A stretch of DNA of 41,414 nt from Lachnospiraceae bacterium (GTDB lineage Bacteria > Bacillota > Clostridia > Lachnospirales > Lachnospiraceae), in contig JAILIQ010000055.1 of NCBI GenBank assembly GCA_024695205.1, positions 1-41,414 on the forward strand, given 5' to 3'. Positions 23,062 to 32,200 of this stretch are shown here, in pieces. Position numbers and translations under genes: made by a program. The notes beneath the pieces were generated by a model, which saw only the letters and a list, made by a program, of their open reading frames with translations, made no database searches and was not told the origin of the DNA. The stretch's first letter is position 1, and each line of letters opens with the position of its first letter.

Positions 23062-25161
23062 ATGAGCATGACAATACCTCAGATTTACGGAAGTCTGGTT
23101 TTTAACGACAAGGTAATGCGCGATAAGCTTCCGAAGGACATTTACAAGGCATTACGCAAGACCATTGATCAGAATACACATTTGGAGATAGATGTAGCCA
23201 ATGCGGTGGCCATTGCGATGAAGGAATGGGCCGTAGAAAACGGTGCTACACATTTTACACACTGGTTCCAGCCGATGACCGGATTTACAGCAGAGAAGCA
23301 TGACAGCTTTATCTCACCGGTTGACGGCGGCGAAGTGATCATGGAATTTTCCGGCAAGGAACTCGTAAAGGGCGAACCCGATGCATCAAGTTTTCCTTCG
23401 GGCGGACTTCGGGCGACCTTCGAAGCAAGAGGCTATACGGCATGGGATCCGACCTCACCGGCATTTATCAAGGACGGAACACTTTATATCCCGACAGCCT
23501 TCTGTTCCTACAGCGGAGAAGCACTCGATAAAAAGACACCTCTGCTCCGTTCAATGGAAGCACTGAACAGGGAAGCAGTCAAGATGCTGCATATTCTGGG
23601 TAATACATCCGTAAAGAGTGTTACGACAACCGTCGGCCCCGAGCAGGAGTACTTCCTGATAGACAAAGAGGACTTCAAAAAGAGAATGGATCTGAAATTT
23701 ACCGGAAGGACCCTTCTCGGAGCCAAGCCTCCCAAGGGACAGGAGATGGACGACCACTACTTCGGAGCTTTAAAGCCCAGGGTTGCGGCATACATGCATG
23801 AGCTTGACGAAGAGCTCTGGAAGCTCGGGATCCCGGTCAAGACCAAGCATAACGAAGTTGCACCGGCACAGCATGAGCTGGCACCGGTATTTGATACCAC
23901 CAACGTTGCGGTAGACCGTAACCAGCTGACAATGGAGGTAATGAAGAAGGTTGCCGAAAAGCATGGTTTTGTATGTCTGCTGCATGAGAAGCCGTTTGAC
24001 AAGATCAACGGTTCAGGCAAGCACAACAACTGGTCCATGAGTACGGATGCAGGAATCAACCTGCTCGATCCCGGAAAGACACCTGCAGAGAATATACAGT
24101 TCCTGGTATTCCTGATGGCAGTCATCTGTGCGGTCGATGATTATGCGGATCTGCTGAGGCTTTCGGTAGCAAGTGCAGGCAATGACCACAGACTCGGAGC
24201 CAATGAAGCGCCTCCCGCGATCATTTCTATGTTCCTTGGCGAAGAGCTGATGGAAGTTATCACCTCGATCGAAAACGATACCTTCTTCGGAGCAAGAAAA
24301 AAGGTACAGATGGAGACCGGAGCAACGGTACTTCCGCATTTCTTCAAGGATACGACCGACAGGAACAGAACATCGCCGTTTGCATTTACCGGCAATAAAT
24401 TCGAATTCAGATCGCTCGGTTCATCCTTCTCGGTATCCGGACCGAACGTAGTGCTCAATACCGCAGTAGCCGAGGCGCTTTCACAGTTCAGCGCACAGCT
24501 CGAGGGCGTATCCGAAGACGAGCTGCAGGTTAAGGTACACGAGCTGCTCAAAAAAGCGATCGTCGATCACAAGAGAGTGATCTTCAACGGAAACGGCTAT
24601 ACCGACGAATGGGTAGAGGAAGCCGAAAAACGCGGTTTATACAACCTGCGCTCGACACCTGATGTACTTCCGGTATTTATCGCAGATAAAAATGTGGAGC
24701 TGTTCAAGAAGCATCACATTTTCACCGAAAGCGAGATCAGATCGAGATATGAGATACTTCTCGAAAACTATACCAAGACGATCCATATCGAAGCCAGAAC
24801 ACTTGACGATATGCTCAACAGCCAGTTCCTTCCCGCACTTGCGGATACGATCGAAAAGACCGTGACCCTCGCTGCAAAGAAACAGAAGGTTTCTTCGGAA
24901 CTGCCGGTCGGAAGCGAGATAAAACTTGCCAAAAAGCTTTCAGGCTACTATGACTGCATTTCCGAAGGAGAAGAAAAGTTTGCCGCTGATATTAAGAAAG
25001 CCGAAGAGATAACCGACGAACTTGAGCAGGCGAAATTCTACCAGTCAGTGATCTTAACCGACATGGCACAGATCAGAGCAGTCGCCGATGAGGCCGAACC
25101 CTTCATCCCGAAGGACATCCTGCCTTATCCGACATATGCGGACATGCTCTTCTACATATAA
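23062..25161 (+). CDS. glnN: Glutamine synthetase type III
   Basis: 699-residue GSIII, the long dodecameric type typical of Bacteroidetes and many Clostridia; it makes glutamine from glutamate, ammonium and ATP. GSIII signatures are visible: VGPEQEYFLID, KHNEVAPAQHELAPVF, KINGSGKHNNWSMST and EFRSLGSSFSVSGPNVVLNTAVAEAL. The ATG at 23062 follows AAGGAAGGAG (23044-23053). It is a single-gene unit with its own promoter and attenuator. The adenylylation and feedback systems of GSI are not expected in this type. It is the hub of the neighbouring ammonium block. Confidence 0.97.
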   Translation: MSMTIPQIYGSLVFNDKVMRDKLPKDIYKALRKTIDQNTHLEIDVANAVAIAMKEWAVENGATHFTHWFQPMTGFTAEKHDSFISPVDGGEVIMEFSGKELVKGEPDASSFPSGGLRATFEARGYTAWDPTSPAFIKDGTLYIPTAFCSYSGEALDKKTPLLRSMEALNREAVKMLHILGNTSVKSVTTTVGPEQEYFLIDKEDFKKRMDLKFTGRTLLGAKPPKGQEMDDHYFGALKPRVAAYMHELDEELWKLGIPVKTKHNEVAPAQHELAPVFDTTNVAVDRNQLTMEVMKKVAEKHGFVCLLHEKPFDKINGSGKHNNWSMSTDAGINLLDPGKTPAENIQFLVFLMAVICAVDDYADLLRLSVASAGNDHRLGANEAPPAIISMFLGEELMEVITSIENDTFFGARKKVQMETGATVLPHFFKDTTDRNRTSPFAFTGNKFEFRSLGSSFSVSGPNVVLNTAVAEALSQFSAQLEGVSEDELQVKVHELLKKAIVDHKRVIFNGNGYTDEWVEEAEKRGLYNLRSTPDVLPVFIADKNVELFKKHHIFTESEIRSRYEILLENYTKTIHIEARTLDDMLNSQFLPALADTIEKTVTLAAKKQKVSSELPVGSEIKLAKKLSGYYDCISEGEEKFAADIKKAEEITDELEQAKFYQSVILTDMAQIRAVADEAEPFIPKDILPYPTYADMLFYI

Positions 25162-25192
25162 TGCAATGATGATAAGAACATCATTCCCATAA

Positions 25193-25257
25193 TATAATAA
25201 AAACGCAAAGGCGCGTTTTCCCGAGGACCCCGGTCCCGCGGAGAACGCGCTCTTTTA
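25193..25257 (+). terminator. glnN terminator that also carries the GCAAAGGCG motif
   Basis: GCGCGTTtTC (25210-25219) pairs with GAgAACGCGC (25241-25250), followed by TCTTTTATTA. The stem starts with GCAAAGGCG (25205-25213), as in the glnN, carA and gdhA leaders, and a TATAAT stands at 25193-25198 with no good -35. It may be a plain terminator for glnN, or the attenuator of a weak or activated promoter for the amt unit with a leader of about 480 nt. Confidence 0.7.
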
Positions 25258-25274
25258 TTACCCAAACTCAGATC

Positions 25275-25460
25275 CGTTCATCGGAACATAAAGCATCCGG
25301 AACACAGCTTTAACCCTTATCGTTCATCGAAACGTTGAGCATCAGGAATTTAGTTTTAACTCCAAATCGTTCATCAAAACATTGAGCAAGCAGGATACAG
25401 CTTTAAACCTGATCACTCATCACAACGTTGAGCATCCGGATTATTAATATATCTCCGATC
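25275..25460. repeat. Degenerate 46-47-bp tandem repeat between glnN and amt, four units
   Basis: Units begin at 25275, 25321, 25368 and 25415. The shared pattern is CGTTCATC-AAAC-TTGAGCATC-GGA then (C)AGCTTTAACC. The last unit is the most diverged. The 527-bp spacer 25162-25688 holds no gene; it contains this repeat, a large inverted repeat and a 14-bp direct repeat. Confidence 0.8.
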
Positions 25461-25535
25461 ATCGGATCAATGATCAACAACAAACATAAAACATCATCCT
25501 TTACCACCTACAGCAGATGTATCCGAGGCTCAGGT

Positions 25536-25598
25536 CATATATATCATGTCCGGATTACATCAGACTAATTGTCTGGTAAGCCGGACATGATATATATG
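25536..25598. repeat. 18-bp perfect inverted repeat with nested hairpin upstream of amt
   Basis: CATATATATCATGTCCGG (25536-25553) is the exact complement of 25581-25598. The 27-nt loop contains CAGAC-taatt-GTCTG (25561-25575). No T-run follows, so it is not a standard terminator. It ends about 90 bp before the amt start. Confidence 0.85.
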
Positions 25599-25611
25599 GC
25601 CGGAGCCGACA

Positions 25612-25648
25612 CTAAGTCAGCAAACCCTAAGCCAGCAAACTAAGTCAA
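25612..25648. repeat. 14-bp direct repeat CTAAGYCAGCAAAC
   Basis: Copies at 25612-25625 and 25627-25640, with a partial third (CTAAGTCAA) starting at 25640, about 40 bp before the amt ribosome binding site. Confidence 0.75.
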
Positions 25649-25688
25649 TACGTGGTAAACAGGATGAAAACAGGAAGGGGAGAGGAAT

Positions 25689-27461
25689 ATGAGTAAAGAT
25701 ATTTTAGATGCGTTAGGCACGATGAACGAAACATTGTTTGGAGTCTGGTTCCTGATCGGAGCCGCCCTGGTCTTCTGGATGCAGGCAGGCTTCGCGATGG
25801 TAGAGGCAGGATTTACGAGAGCGAAGAACACCGGTAACATCCTGATGAAAAACCTGATGGACTTCTGTATAGGAACCGTTGTATTTATCGTGATAGGCTT
25901 CAGCCTGCTCCTTGGCGAGGATGTGGCAGGATTCATCGGAAAACCCGGATTTGATATATTTACGGCATATGAGAATTTTGACTGGTCCAATTTCGTATTT
26001 AACCTTGTATTCTGCGCAACAACGGCAACGATCGTATCGGGCGCGATGGCAGAAAGAACGAAATTCCTGTCATACTGCGTATATTCGGCAGTCATCTCGG
26101 CACTTATCTACCCGATCGAAGCACACTGGATCTGGGGCGGCGGCTGGCTTGCACAGCTCGGATTCCATGATTTCGCAGGATCGTGCGCAATTCATATGGT
26201 CGGTGGGATATCAGCCATGATCGGTGCCAAGATACTTGGACCCCGTATCGGAAAATTCGTTAAGGATAAGGACGGAAAAGTAACGAAGGTTAATGCGTTC
26301 CCCGGACATAACATTGCTCTGGGCGCGCTCGGTGTATTCATTCTGTGGCTTGGCTGGTACGGCTTCAACGGAGCCGCATGTACCACCGAAGAGCAGCTTG
26401 CATCGGTATTTGTTACAACAACGATCGCTCCTGCTATCGCAACGGTCGTATGTATGATATTTACATGGATCAAATACGGCAAGCCCGATATCTCAATGTG
26501 TATGAACGCTTCACTTGCAGGACTTGTAGCGATCACGGCTCCCTGTGATGTCACCGATGCGTTCGGTGCGATCGTGATCGGTGCGGTTGCGGGACTTCTG
26601 GTATGCTTCGGTGTATGGTTCCTTGATCATAAGCTTCGTGTGGACGATCCGGTCGGTGCGGTCGCTGTTCACTGCCTGAACGGAATCTGGGGCACGATAG
26701 CAGTCGGTTTATTTGCAACCAATACTGCTCCGGGCTACAGCATTGCGGATGCTTCGGGAAATGAAATTGTTGGTCTGTTCTACGGAGGCGGCTTTAAGCT
26801 CCTTGGCCTGCAGCTTCTCGGATTCGCAACCGTAGCTGCCTGGACTGCCGTAACGATCACTGTTGCATTCCTTATCATCAAGGCGATCTTTGGACTTCGC
26901 GTGACCAAGGAAGAGGAGATCATCGGACTTGACCAGACAGAGCACGGTCTTCCGAGTGCATACGCAGGATTTGCGATCATGGATATCTCGAACACGATGA
27001 CAATGGATGTAAATGAGAACACAAGTCTCGGTACCGAGGACTACGAAAAGGCCGGAGAATTTGAGAGGGCTGCGGCAGTCAAGGTAAGCAATCCTCTTCC
27101 GGCAACAGGTATCAGCAAGGTTGTCATCATTGCCAAGCTGACACGTTACGATCAGCTGAAGAAAGCAATGAACGATCTCGGTGTTACCGGTATGACGGTT
27201 ACACAGGTAATGGGCTGCGGTATCCAGAAGGGCGCCGGCGAGATGTATCGTGGAGTTGAAATGGATATGACACTGCTTCCCAAGGTTAAGGTTGAAGTCG
27301 TTGTCAGCAAGATACCTGTTGAGAGTGTTATCGAGGCGGCCAAGAAGGCTCTTTATACCGGCCATATCGGCGATGGAAAGATATTTGTATATCCTGTTGA
27401 GAAGGTTGTCAAGATAAGAACCGGTGAGGAAGATTTTGCGGCTCTGCAGGATGTTGAGTAA
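25689..27461 (+). CDS. amt: Ammonium transporter (Amt) fused to a C-terminal P-II domain
   Basis: 590 residues. The Amt channel (about 1-420, 11 predicted membrane segments) has the pore twin histidines H169 (GSCAIHMVGG) and H328 (AVAVHCLNGIWG). A linker of about 50 residues leads to a full P-II/GlnB domain (475-583): VVIIAKLTRYDQLKKAM, T-loop GIQKGAGEMYRGVEM, LPKVKVEVVV, GHIGDGKIFV and KIRTGEED. The ATP/2-oxoglutarate residues (Q513 and the DGKIFV loop) are kept. The position matching the uridylylated Tyr-51 of GlnB is M525, so control should come from ligand binding rather than uridylylation. A tethered P-II should gate the channel according to ATP/ADP and 2-oxoglutarate. It is first gene of an apparent amt-asnB-gltB-gltD run; asnB begins 37 bp after it. 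Confidence 0.96.
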   Translation: MSKDILDALGTMNETLFGVWFLIGAALVFWMQAGFAMVEAGFTRAKNTGNILMKNLMDFCIGTVVFIVIGFSLLLGEDVAGFIGKPGFDIFTAYENFDWSNFVFNLVFCATTATIVSGAMAERTKFLSYCVYSAVISALIYPIEAHWIWGGGWLAQLGFHDFAGSCAIHMVGGISAMIGAKILGPRIGKFVKDKDGKVTKVNAFPGHNIALGALGVFILWLGWYGFNGAACTTEEQLASVFVTTTIAPAIATVVCMIFTWIKYGKPDISMCMNASLAGLVAITAPCDVTDAFGAIVIGAVAGLLVCFGVWFLDHKLRVDDPVGAVAVHCLNGIWGTIAVGLFATNTAPGYSIADASGNEIVGLFYGGGFKLLGLQLLGFATVAAWTAVTITVAFLIIKAIFGLRVTKEEEIIGLDQTEHGLPSAYAGFAIMDISNTMTMDVNENTSLGTEDYEKAGEFERAAAVKVSNPLPATGISKVVIIAKLTRYDQLKKAMNDLGVTGMTVTQVMGCGIQKGAGEMYRGVEMDMTLLPKVKVEVVVSKIPVESVIEAAKKALYTGHIGDGKIFVYPVEKVVKIRTGEEDFAALQDVE

Positions 27462-27498
27462 TACGGAAAATAATTGATTTGTTTCGGAGGAAAAGACT

Positions 27499-29130
27499 AT
27501 GTGCTCAATAATGGGTTACAAGGGAAGCAGGATCGGGTCGGAGAGCTTTAAGGAGCACTTCGACCGGACGATCTCGAGAGGACCCGATATGCAGAGGATC
27601 ATGCATTACGACGGTGATGTGACTCTGGGATTTGAGCGGCTTGCGATCATGGGGCTTCACGAAGAGGGAATGCAGCCGTTCGAACTGAACGGAAAGGCTG
27701 TGGTCTGCAACGGTGAAATATACGGCTTCAGACCGATCAAAAAGGAGCTTGAGAAGGATTACACCTTTATAAGCGACTCGGACTGCGAGATCCTCCTTCC
27801 GCTTTATGAGAAGCACGGACTGGGAATGTTTGCGGAGCTTGATGCTGAATTTGCCTGTATTATCTACGATCCGGCACATGAAGGCCTGATCGCGGCAAGG
27901 GACCCGATCGGTATCAGACCCCTGTTCTACGGTATATTTGATGACGGGAGCATCATATTTGCAAGCGAAGCAAAGAACCTGACCGGACTTGTCGACAATG
28001 TGATGCCTTTTCCTCCGGGATACTACTGGGCAGACGGAAAGTTCACCTGTTACCGCGATATGACCGAGGTGAAGGGTGAGTACTACAAGGCTGCAGAGAA
28101 GAAAGATGAAATCAAGGAAGATGAAAAAGACGATCATCCCGAGCTTGAAGATATTTGCCGCAATATTCGCGAAAAGCTGACCGCCGGGATCGGGAAGAGG
28201 CTTGATGCGGATGCTCCGCTGGGCTTTTTGCTGAGCGGCGGGCTGGACAGCTCTCTGGTATGCGCGGTGTCGGCCAAGATACTGAATAAGCCGATACGTA
28301 CATTTGCGATAGGCATGAGCACCGACGCCATCGACTTAAAGTACGCAAAGGAGGTTGCCGACTATATCGGCAGCATCCACACCGAGGTGATCATAACCGC
28401 CGAGGATGTAATAAAGGCGCTGCCCGAGGTCATAGCACTGCTCGGCACTTACGATATAACAACGATCAGGGCCAGCATCGGAATGTATCTTGTATGTAAA
28501 TACATTCATGAAAATACGGATATCAGGGTACTTATGACCGGCGAGATCTCGGACGAGCTGTTCGGTTACAAATATACCGATTTTGCACCGGATGCCGAAA
28601 GCTTCCAGAAGGAAGCCGCCAAGAGGATCAGGGAGCTGTATATGTATGATGTTCTGCGTGCGGACAGGTGCATATCCGTAAATTCGATGGAAGCAAGGGT
28701 TCCGTTCGGCGATCTTGATTTCGTCGAATATGTGATGAAGATCGATCCTGCACTGAAGATGAATACCTACGGGAAGGGCAAGTTCCTGTTAAGGCATGCG
28801 TTTGAGGGCGACTATCTGCCCCGGGACATCCTGATGCGTGAGAAGGCTGCATTTTCCGATGCGGTCGGGCATTCGATGGTGGATGACCTGAAGGCCCTTG
28901 CGGAAGAACGGTACAGTGATAAGGATGTGGCAAATGCCGGAAAGAAGTACACATTTGCGACGCCGTTTACAAAGGAATCGCTGATGTACAGGGATATTTT
29001 TGAACTGTATTATCCCGGACAGGCACATATGGTCAGGGATTTCTGGATGCCGAACAAGGAATGGGAAGGATGCAACGTGAACGATCCTTCGGCCAGAGTG
29101 CTCAGCAATTACGGGGCAAGCGGCGTGTGA
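27499..29130 (+). CDS. asnB: Glutamine-hydrolysing asparagine synthetase
   Basis: 543 residues, close to E. coli AsnB in length. C2 is the class II amidotransferase nucleophile (MCSIMGY), with NGEIYG and ARDPIGIRPL in the glutaminase domain (1-190). After a charged linker (199-216, EKKDEIKEDEKDDHPEL) the AMP-forming synthetase domain has the PP-loop LSGGLDSS (245-252) and the MTGEISDELFGY motif. It converts aspartate, glutamine and ATP to asparagine and glutamate. CGGAGG precedes the ATG. It sits between the ammonium channel and glutamate synthase, so it probably shares their nitrogen control. Confidence 0.95.
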   Translation: MCSIMGYKGSRIGSESFKEHFDRTISRGPDMQRIMHYDGDVTLGFERLAIMGLHEEGMQPFELNGKAVVCNGEIYGFRPIKKELEKDYTFISDSDCEILLPLYEKHGLGMFAELDAEFACIIYDPAHEGLIAARDPIGIRPLFYGIFDDGSIIFASEAKNLTGLVDNVMPFPPGYYWADGKFTCYRDMTEVKGEYYKAAEKKDEIKEDEKDDHPELEDICRNIREKLTAGIGKRLDADAPLGFLLSGGLDSSLVCAVSAKILNKPIRTFAIGMSTDAIDLKYAKEVADYIGSIHTEVIITAEDVIKALPEVIALLGTYDITTIRASIGMYLVCKYIHENTDIRVLMTGEISDELFGYKYTDFAPDAESFQKEAAKRIRELYMYDVLRADRCISVNSMEARVPFGDLDFVEYVMKIDPALKMNTYGKGKFLLRHAFEGDYLPRDILMREKAAFSDAVGHSMVDDLKALAEERYSDKDVANAGKKYTFATPFTKESLMYRDIFELYYPGQAHMVRDFWMPNKEWEGCNVNDPSARVLSNYGASGV

Positions 29131-29212
29131 GGCAAAATCATATTGATGTTTACGGACAGGCAGAAAGCTTGTGGGGAGCAGGGCCTGAAATGTAAGCATC
29201 GGATCAGGCATA

Positions 29213-29240
29213 CCCGGATGCAGGAGGAGATGTATCCGGG
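29213..29240 (+). promoter_or_regulatory. Hairpin presenting an AGGAGG in its loop, upstream of gltB
   Basis: CCCGGATGCA (29213-29222) pairs with TGTATCCGGG (29231-29240), 10 bp with one G.U, around the 8-nt loop GGAGGAGA. The Shine-Dalgarno-like sequence has no start codon at normal distance: the in-frame ATG at 29230 is only 2 nt away and half-buried in the stem. Confidence 0.6.
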
Positions 29241-29268
29241 CATCAGACTAAGAACGAGGTTTATCGAA

Positions 29269-32200
29269 ATGAAAGAATACACAGGCAATAAGGATCATAC
29301 AGCAGCGGAAGGGTTCGGGGAAAACACACTCTACGAGCCTTCTTTTGAACATGATAACTGCGGCATAGGCGCTGTCGCAAATATAAAGGGTATCAAAAGC
29401 CATGCCCTGGTTGACGATGCATTAAAGATCGTTGAAAATCTCGAGCATCGTGCGGGCAAGGATGCCGAAGGCAGGACCGGAGACGGTGTCGGCATAATGA
29501 CTCAGATACCTCACGGATTCTTTCAGAAGGTGTGTGCCCAAACAGGCATAGAACTCGGAGATGAGCGTACCTACGGAGTCGGTATGTTCTTTTTTCCGAA
29601 GGACGAGCTTAAAAGAAACCGCGCGATGAAAATGTTTGAGGTCATCGTAGAGAAGGAAGGCATGAGGTTTCTGGGCTGGAGAAAGGTTCCGGTATACGAG
29701 GAGATCCTCGGACAAAGAGCGCAGGAAAGCTGTCCTGCGATCTATCAGGGCTTTGTCGGCAGGCAGGATAAAAGCCTGAAAGCCGGGGACAGCCTTGCAT
29801 TTGACAGAAAACTCTATATTATCAGACGCGTGTTTGAACAGAGCAACGACAATACATATGTTGCCTCGCTTTCGTCCAGGACAGTTGTATATAAGGGGAT
29901 GTTTCTTGTATCCCAGCTCAGGGCGTTTTTCGACGATCTTCAGGACGAAGCGTATGAATCGGCCATTGCGACAGTACATTCAAGATTTTCCACCAATACG
30001 TTTCCGAGCTGGAGAAGAGCGCATCCTAACCGTTTTATCGTACATAACGGCGAGATCAATACCATCAAGGGCAATGTGGATAAGATGATAGCCCGCGAGG
30101 AGACCGTTTCCACAGACCTGTTTACCGAAGAAGAGCTTGCCAAGGTGCTTCCGATCGTTTCCGAAGAAGGGTCGGATTCCGCAATGCTCGACAATGCGCT
30201 GGAATTTATGATCATGGGCGGTATGGATCCCGCGCTTGCCGCGATGGTGATGATCCCCGAGCCCTGGGAGCACAATGATACCATTTCCGAAGAGGAGAGG
30301 GATTTTTACCAGTATTATGCGACAATGGCCGAAGCATGGGACGGTCCGGCTTCGATACTGTTTACGGACGGTGATGTCCTAGGGGCGATCCTTGACAGGA
30401 ACGGACTGCGTCCTTCAAGATACTGCATTACCGACGATGACAGGCTGATCCTGGCATCCGAGACGGGTGTGCTTGACATTGACGAAAGCCATATAGTGAA
30501 AAAAGAAAGACTTCATCCCGGAAAGCTGCTCCTTGTGGATACCCTGAACAAAAAAGTCCTGCTCGATGAAGAACTCAAGGCGCAGTATGCGATGAAGGAG
30601 CCTTACGGGGAATGGCTTGATTCCAATCTTGTCAGGCTTGCCGATATAAAAGTTCCCAACGAAAGGATCCCCGGATACGGGAGAGAGGAGCTTCACAGGC
30701 TTCAGACGGCATTCGGATATACATACGAGGATTATAAAGAGCAGATCTGCAATATGGCGCTTTCGGGCAGTGAGATGATCGGCTCGATGGGCGTTGATAC
30801 GCCTGTGGCGGTGCTGTCGGAAAAGTACCAGCCGCTGTTCTATTATTTCAAGCAGCTGTTTGCCCAGGTAACGAATCCTCCGATCGATGCCGCAAGAGAG
30901 AAAATAGTTACGGCAACAACGGTATATGCGGGAAAAAGCGGTAATCTGCTCAGTGAAAATCCCGGAAACTGCCGTGTTTTAAAAATACAGAATCCGATAC
31001 TTTCGGATCTTGACCTGTTAAAGATCTCGCAGATCAACGCAAAAGGGCTGAAATGCGGGAAAGTTTCTATGCTCTGCTATAAGAGTACGCCTCTTGAAAG
31101 AGCCATAGAGCATTTGTTTGTTGAGGTTGACCGTGCATACAAAGACGGTGCAAATATAATCATACTCTCCGACAGGGGAGTGGACGAAAACCACGTGGCA
31201 ATACCGTCGCTGCTGTGTGTTGCCGCGGTGCACAACTATCTTGTAAAGACCAAAAAATGCATGGCTGTTTCACTCATTCTCGAAACGGGTGAGCCCAGAA
31301 CGGTCCATCATTTTGCAACCCTCCTCGGTTACGGCGCCTGCGCGGTCAACCCTTATCTTGCGCACGCCTCGATCAACGAACTGATCGAAGAGGGTCTGCT
31401 TGACAAGGATTATTACATGGCTGTCAAGGATTACGACAATGCGGTGATCGCAGGCATCGTTAAGATAGCTTCGAAAATGGGCATTTCAACGATCCAGTCA
31501 TATCAGGGCAGCAGGAATTTTGAAGCACTCGGTATTTCAAAGGATGTGATCGACCGTTATTTCCCGGGAACCGTATCAAGAGTCGGCGGGATCACGATCA
31601 CAGACATTTCCGAAGCAGTCGATGCACAGCATTCCAAGGCGTTTGATCTGATATCTTCGAGATCGGATGTTGCGATAGAATCCGTAGGACGCCATAAAAT
31701 GCGCGCCGGCGGTGAGAATCACAGATACGATCCGCAGACGATACATATGCTTCAGACTGCGACAAGAGAAGGCAGCTATGAAAAATTCAAAGCCTATACC
31801 GCAATGGCTGACCGCGAGGAAACCGGTTATCTGCGGAGTCTGCTGGACTTTGTATATCCGGCGGAAGGCGTTGATATAGATGAAGTTGAGAGCGTAGAAG
31901 AGATAGTAAAGAGATTCAAGACCGGTGCAATGTCATACGGTTCTATCTCGGAGGAGGCACACGAAGCGCTTGCGATCGCGATGAACCGGCTCCACGGAAG
32001 ATCAAACAGCGGTGAGGGCGGTGAAAGCGACGAGAGGGTAAAGAGTGCGGGAACGGATAATGACAGAAGCTCCGCGATCAAGCAGGTGGCAAGCGGAAGG
32101 TTCGGTGTTACCGAGAATTACCTTTTAAGCGCGAAAGAGATTCAGATAAAGATGGCCCAGGGCGCAAAACCCGGCGAAGGCGGGCATCTGCCCGGCAAGA

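Noticed and set aside
8942-25460. Tandem repeats at 8942, 19356 and 25275 as possible CRISPR arrays
   Set aside because: Units are contiguous or degenerate with no unique spacers between identical repeats, and no cas genes are present.
29143-29268. N-terminal extension of gltB
   Set aside because: The encoded stretch is basic and unlike GltB propeptides; the AGGAGG there is too close to its ATG and is held in a hairpin.
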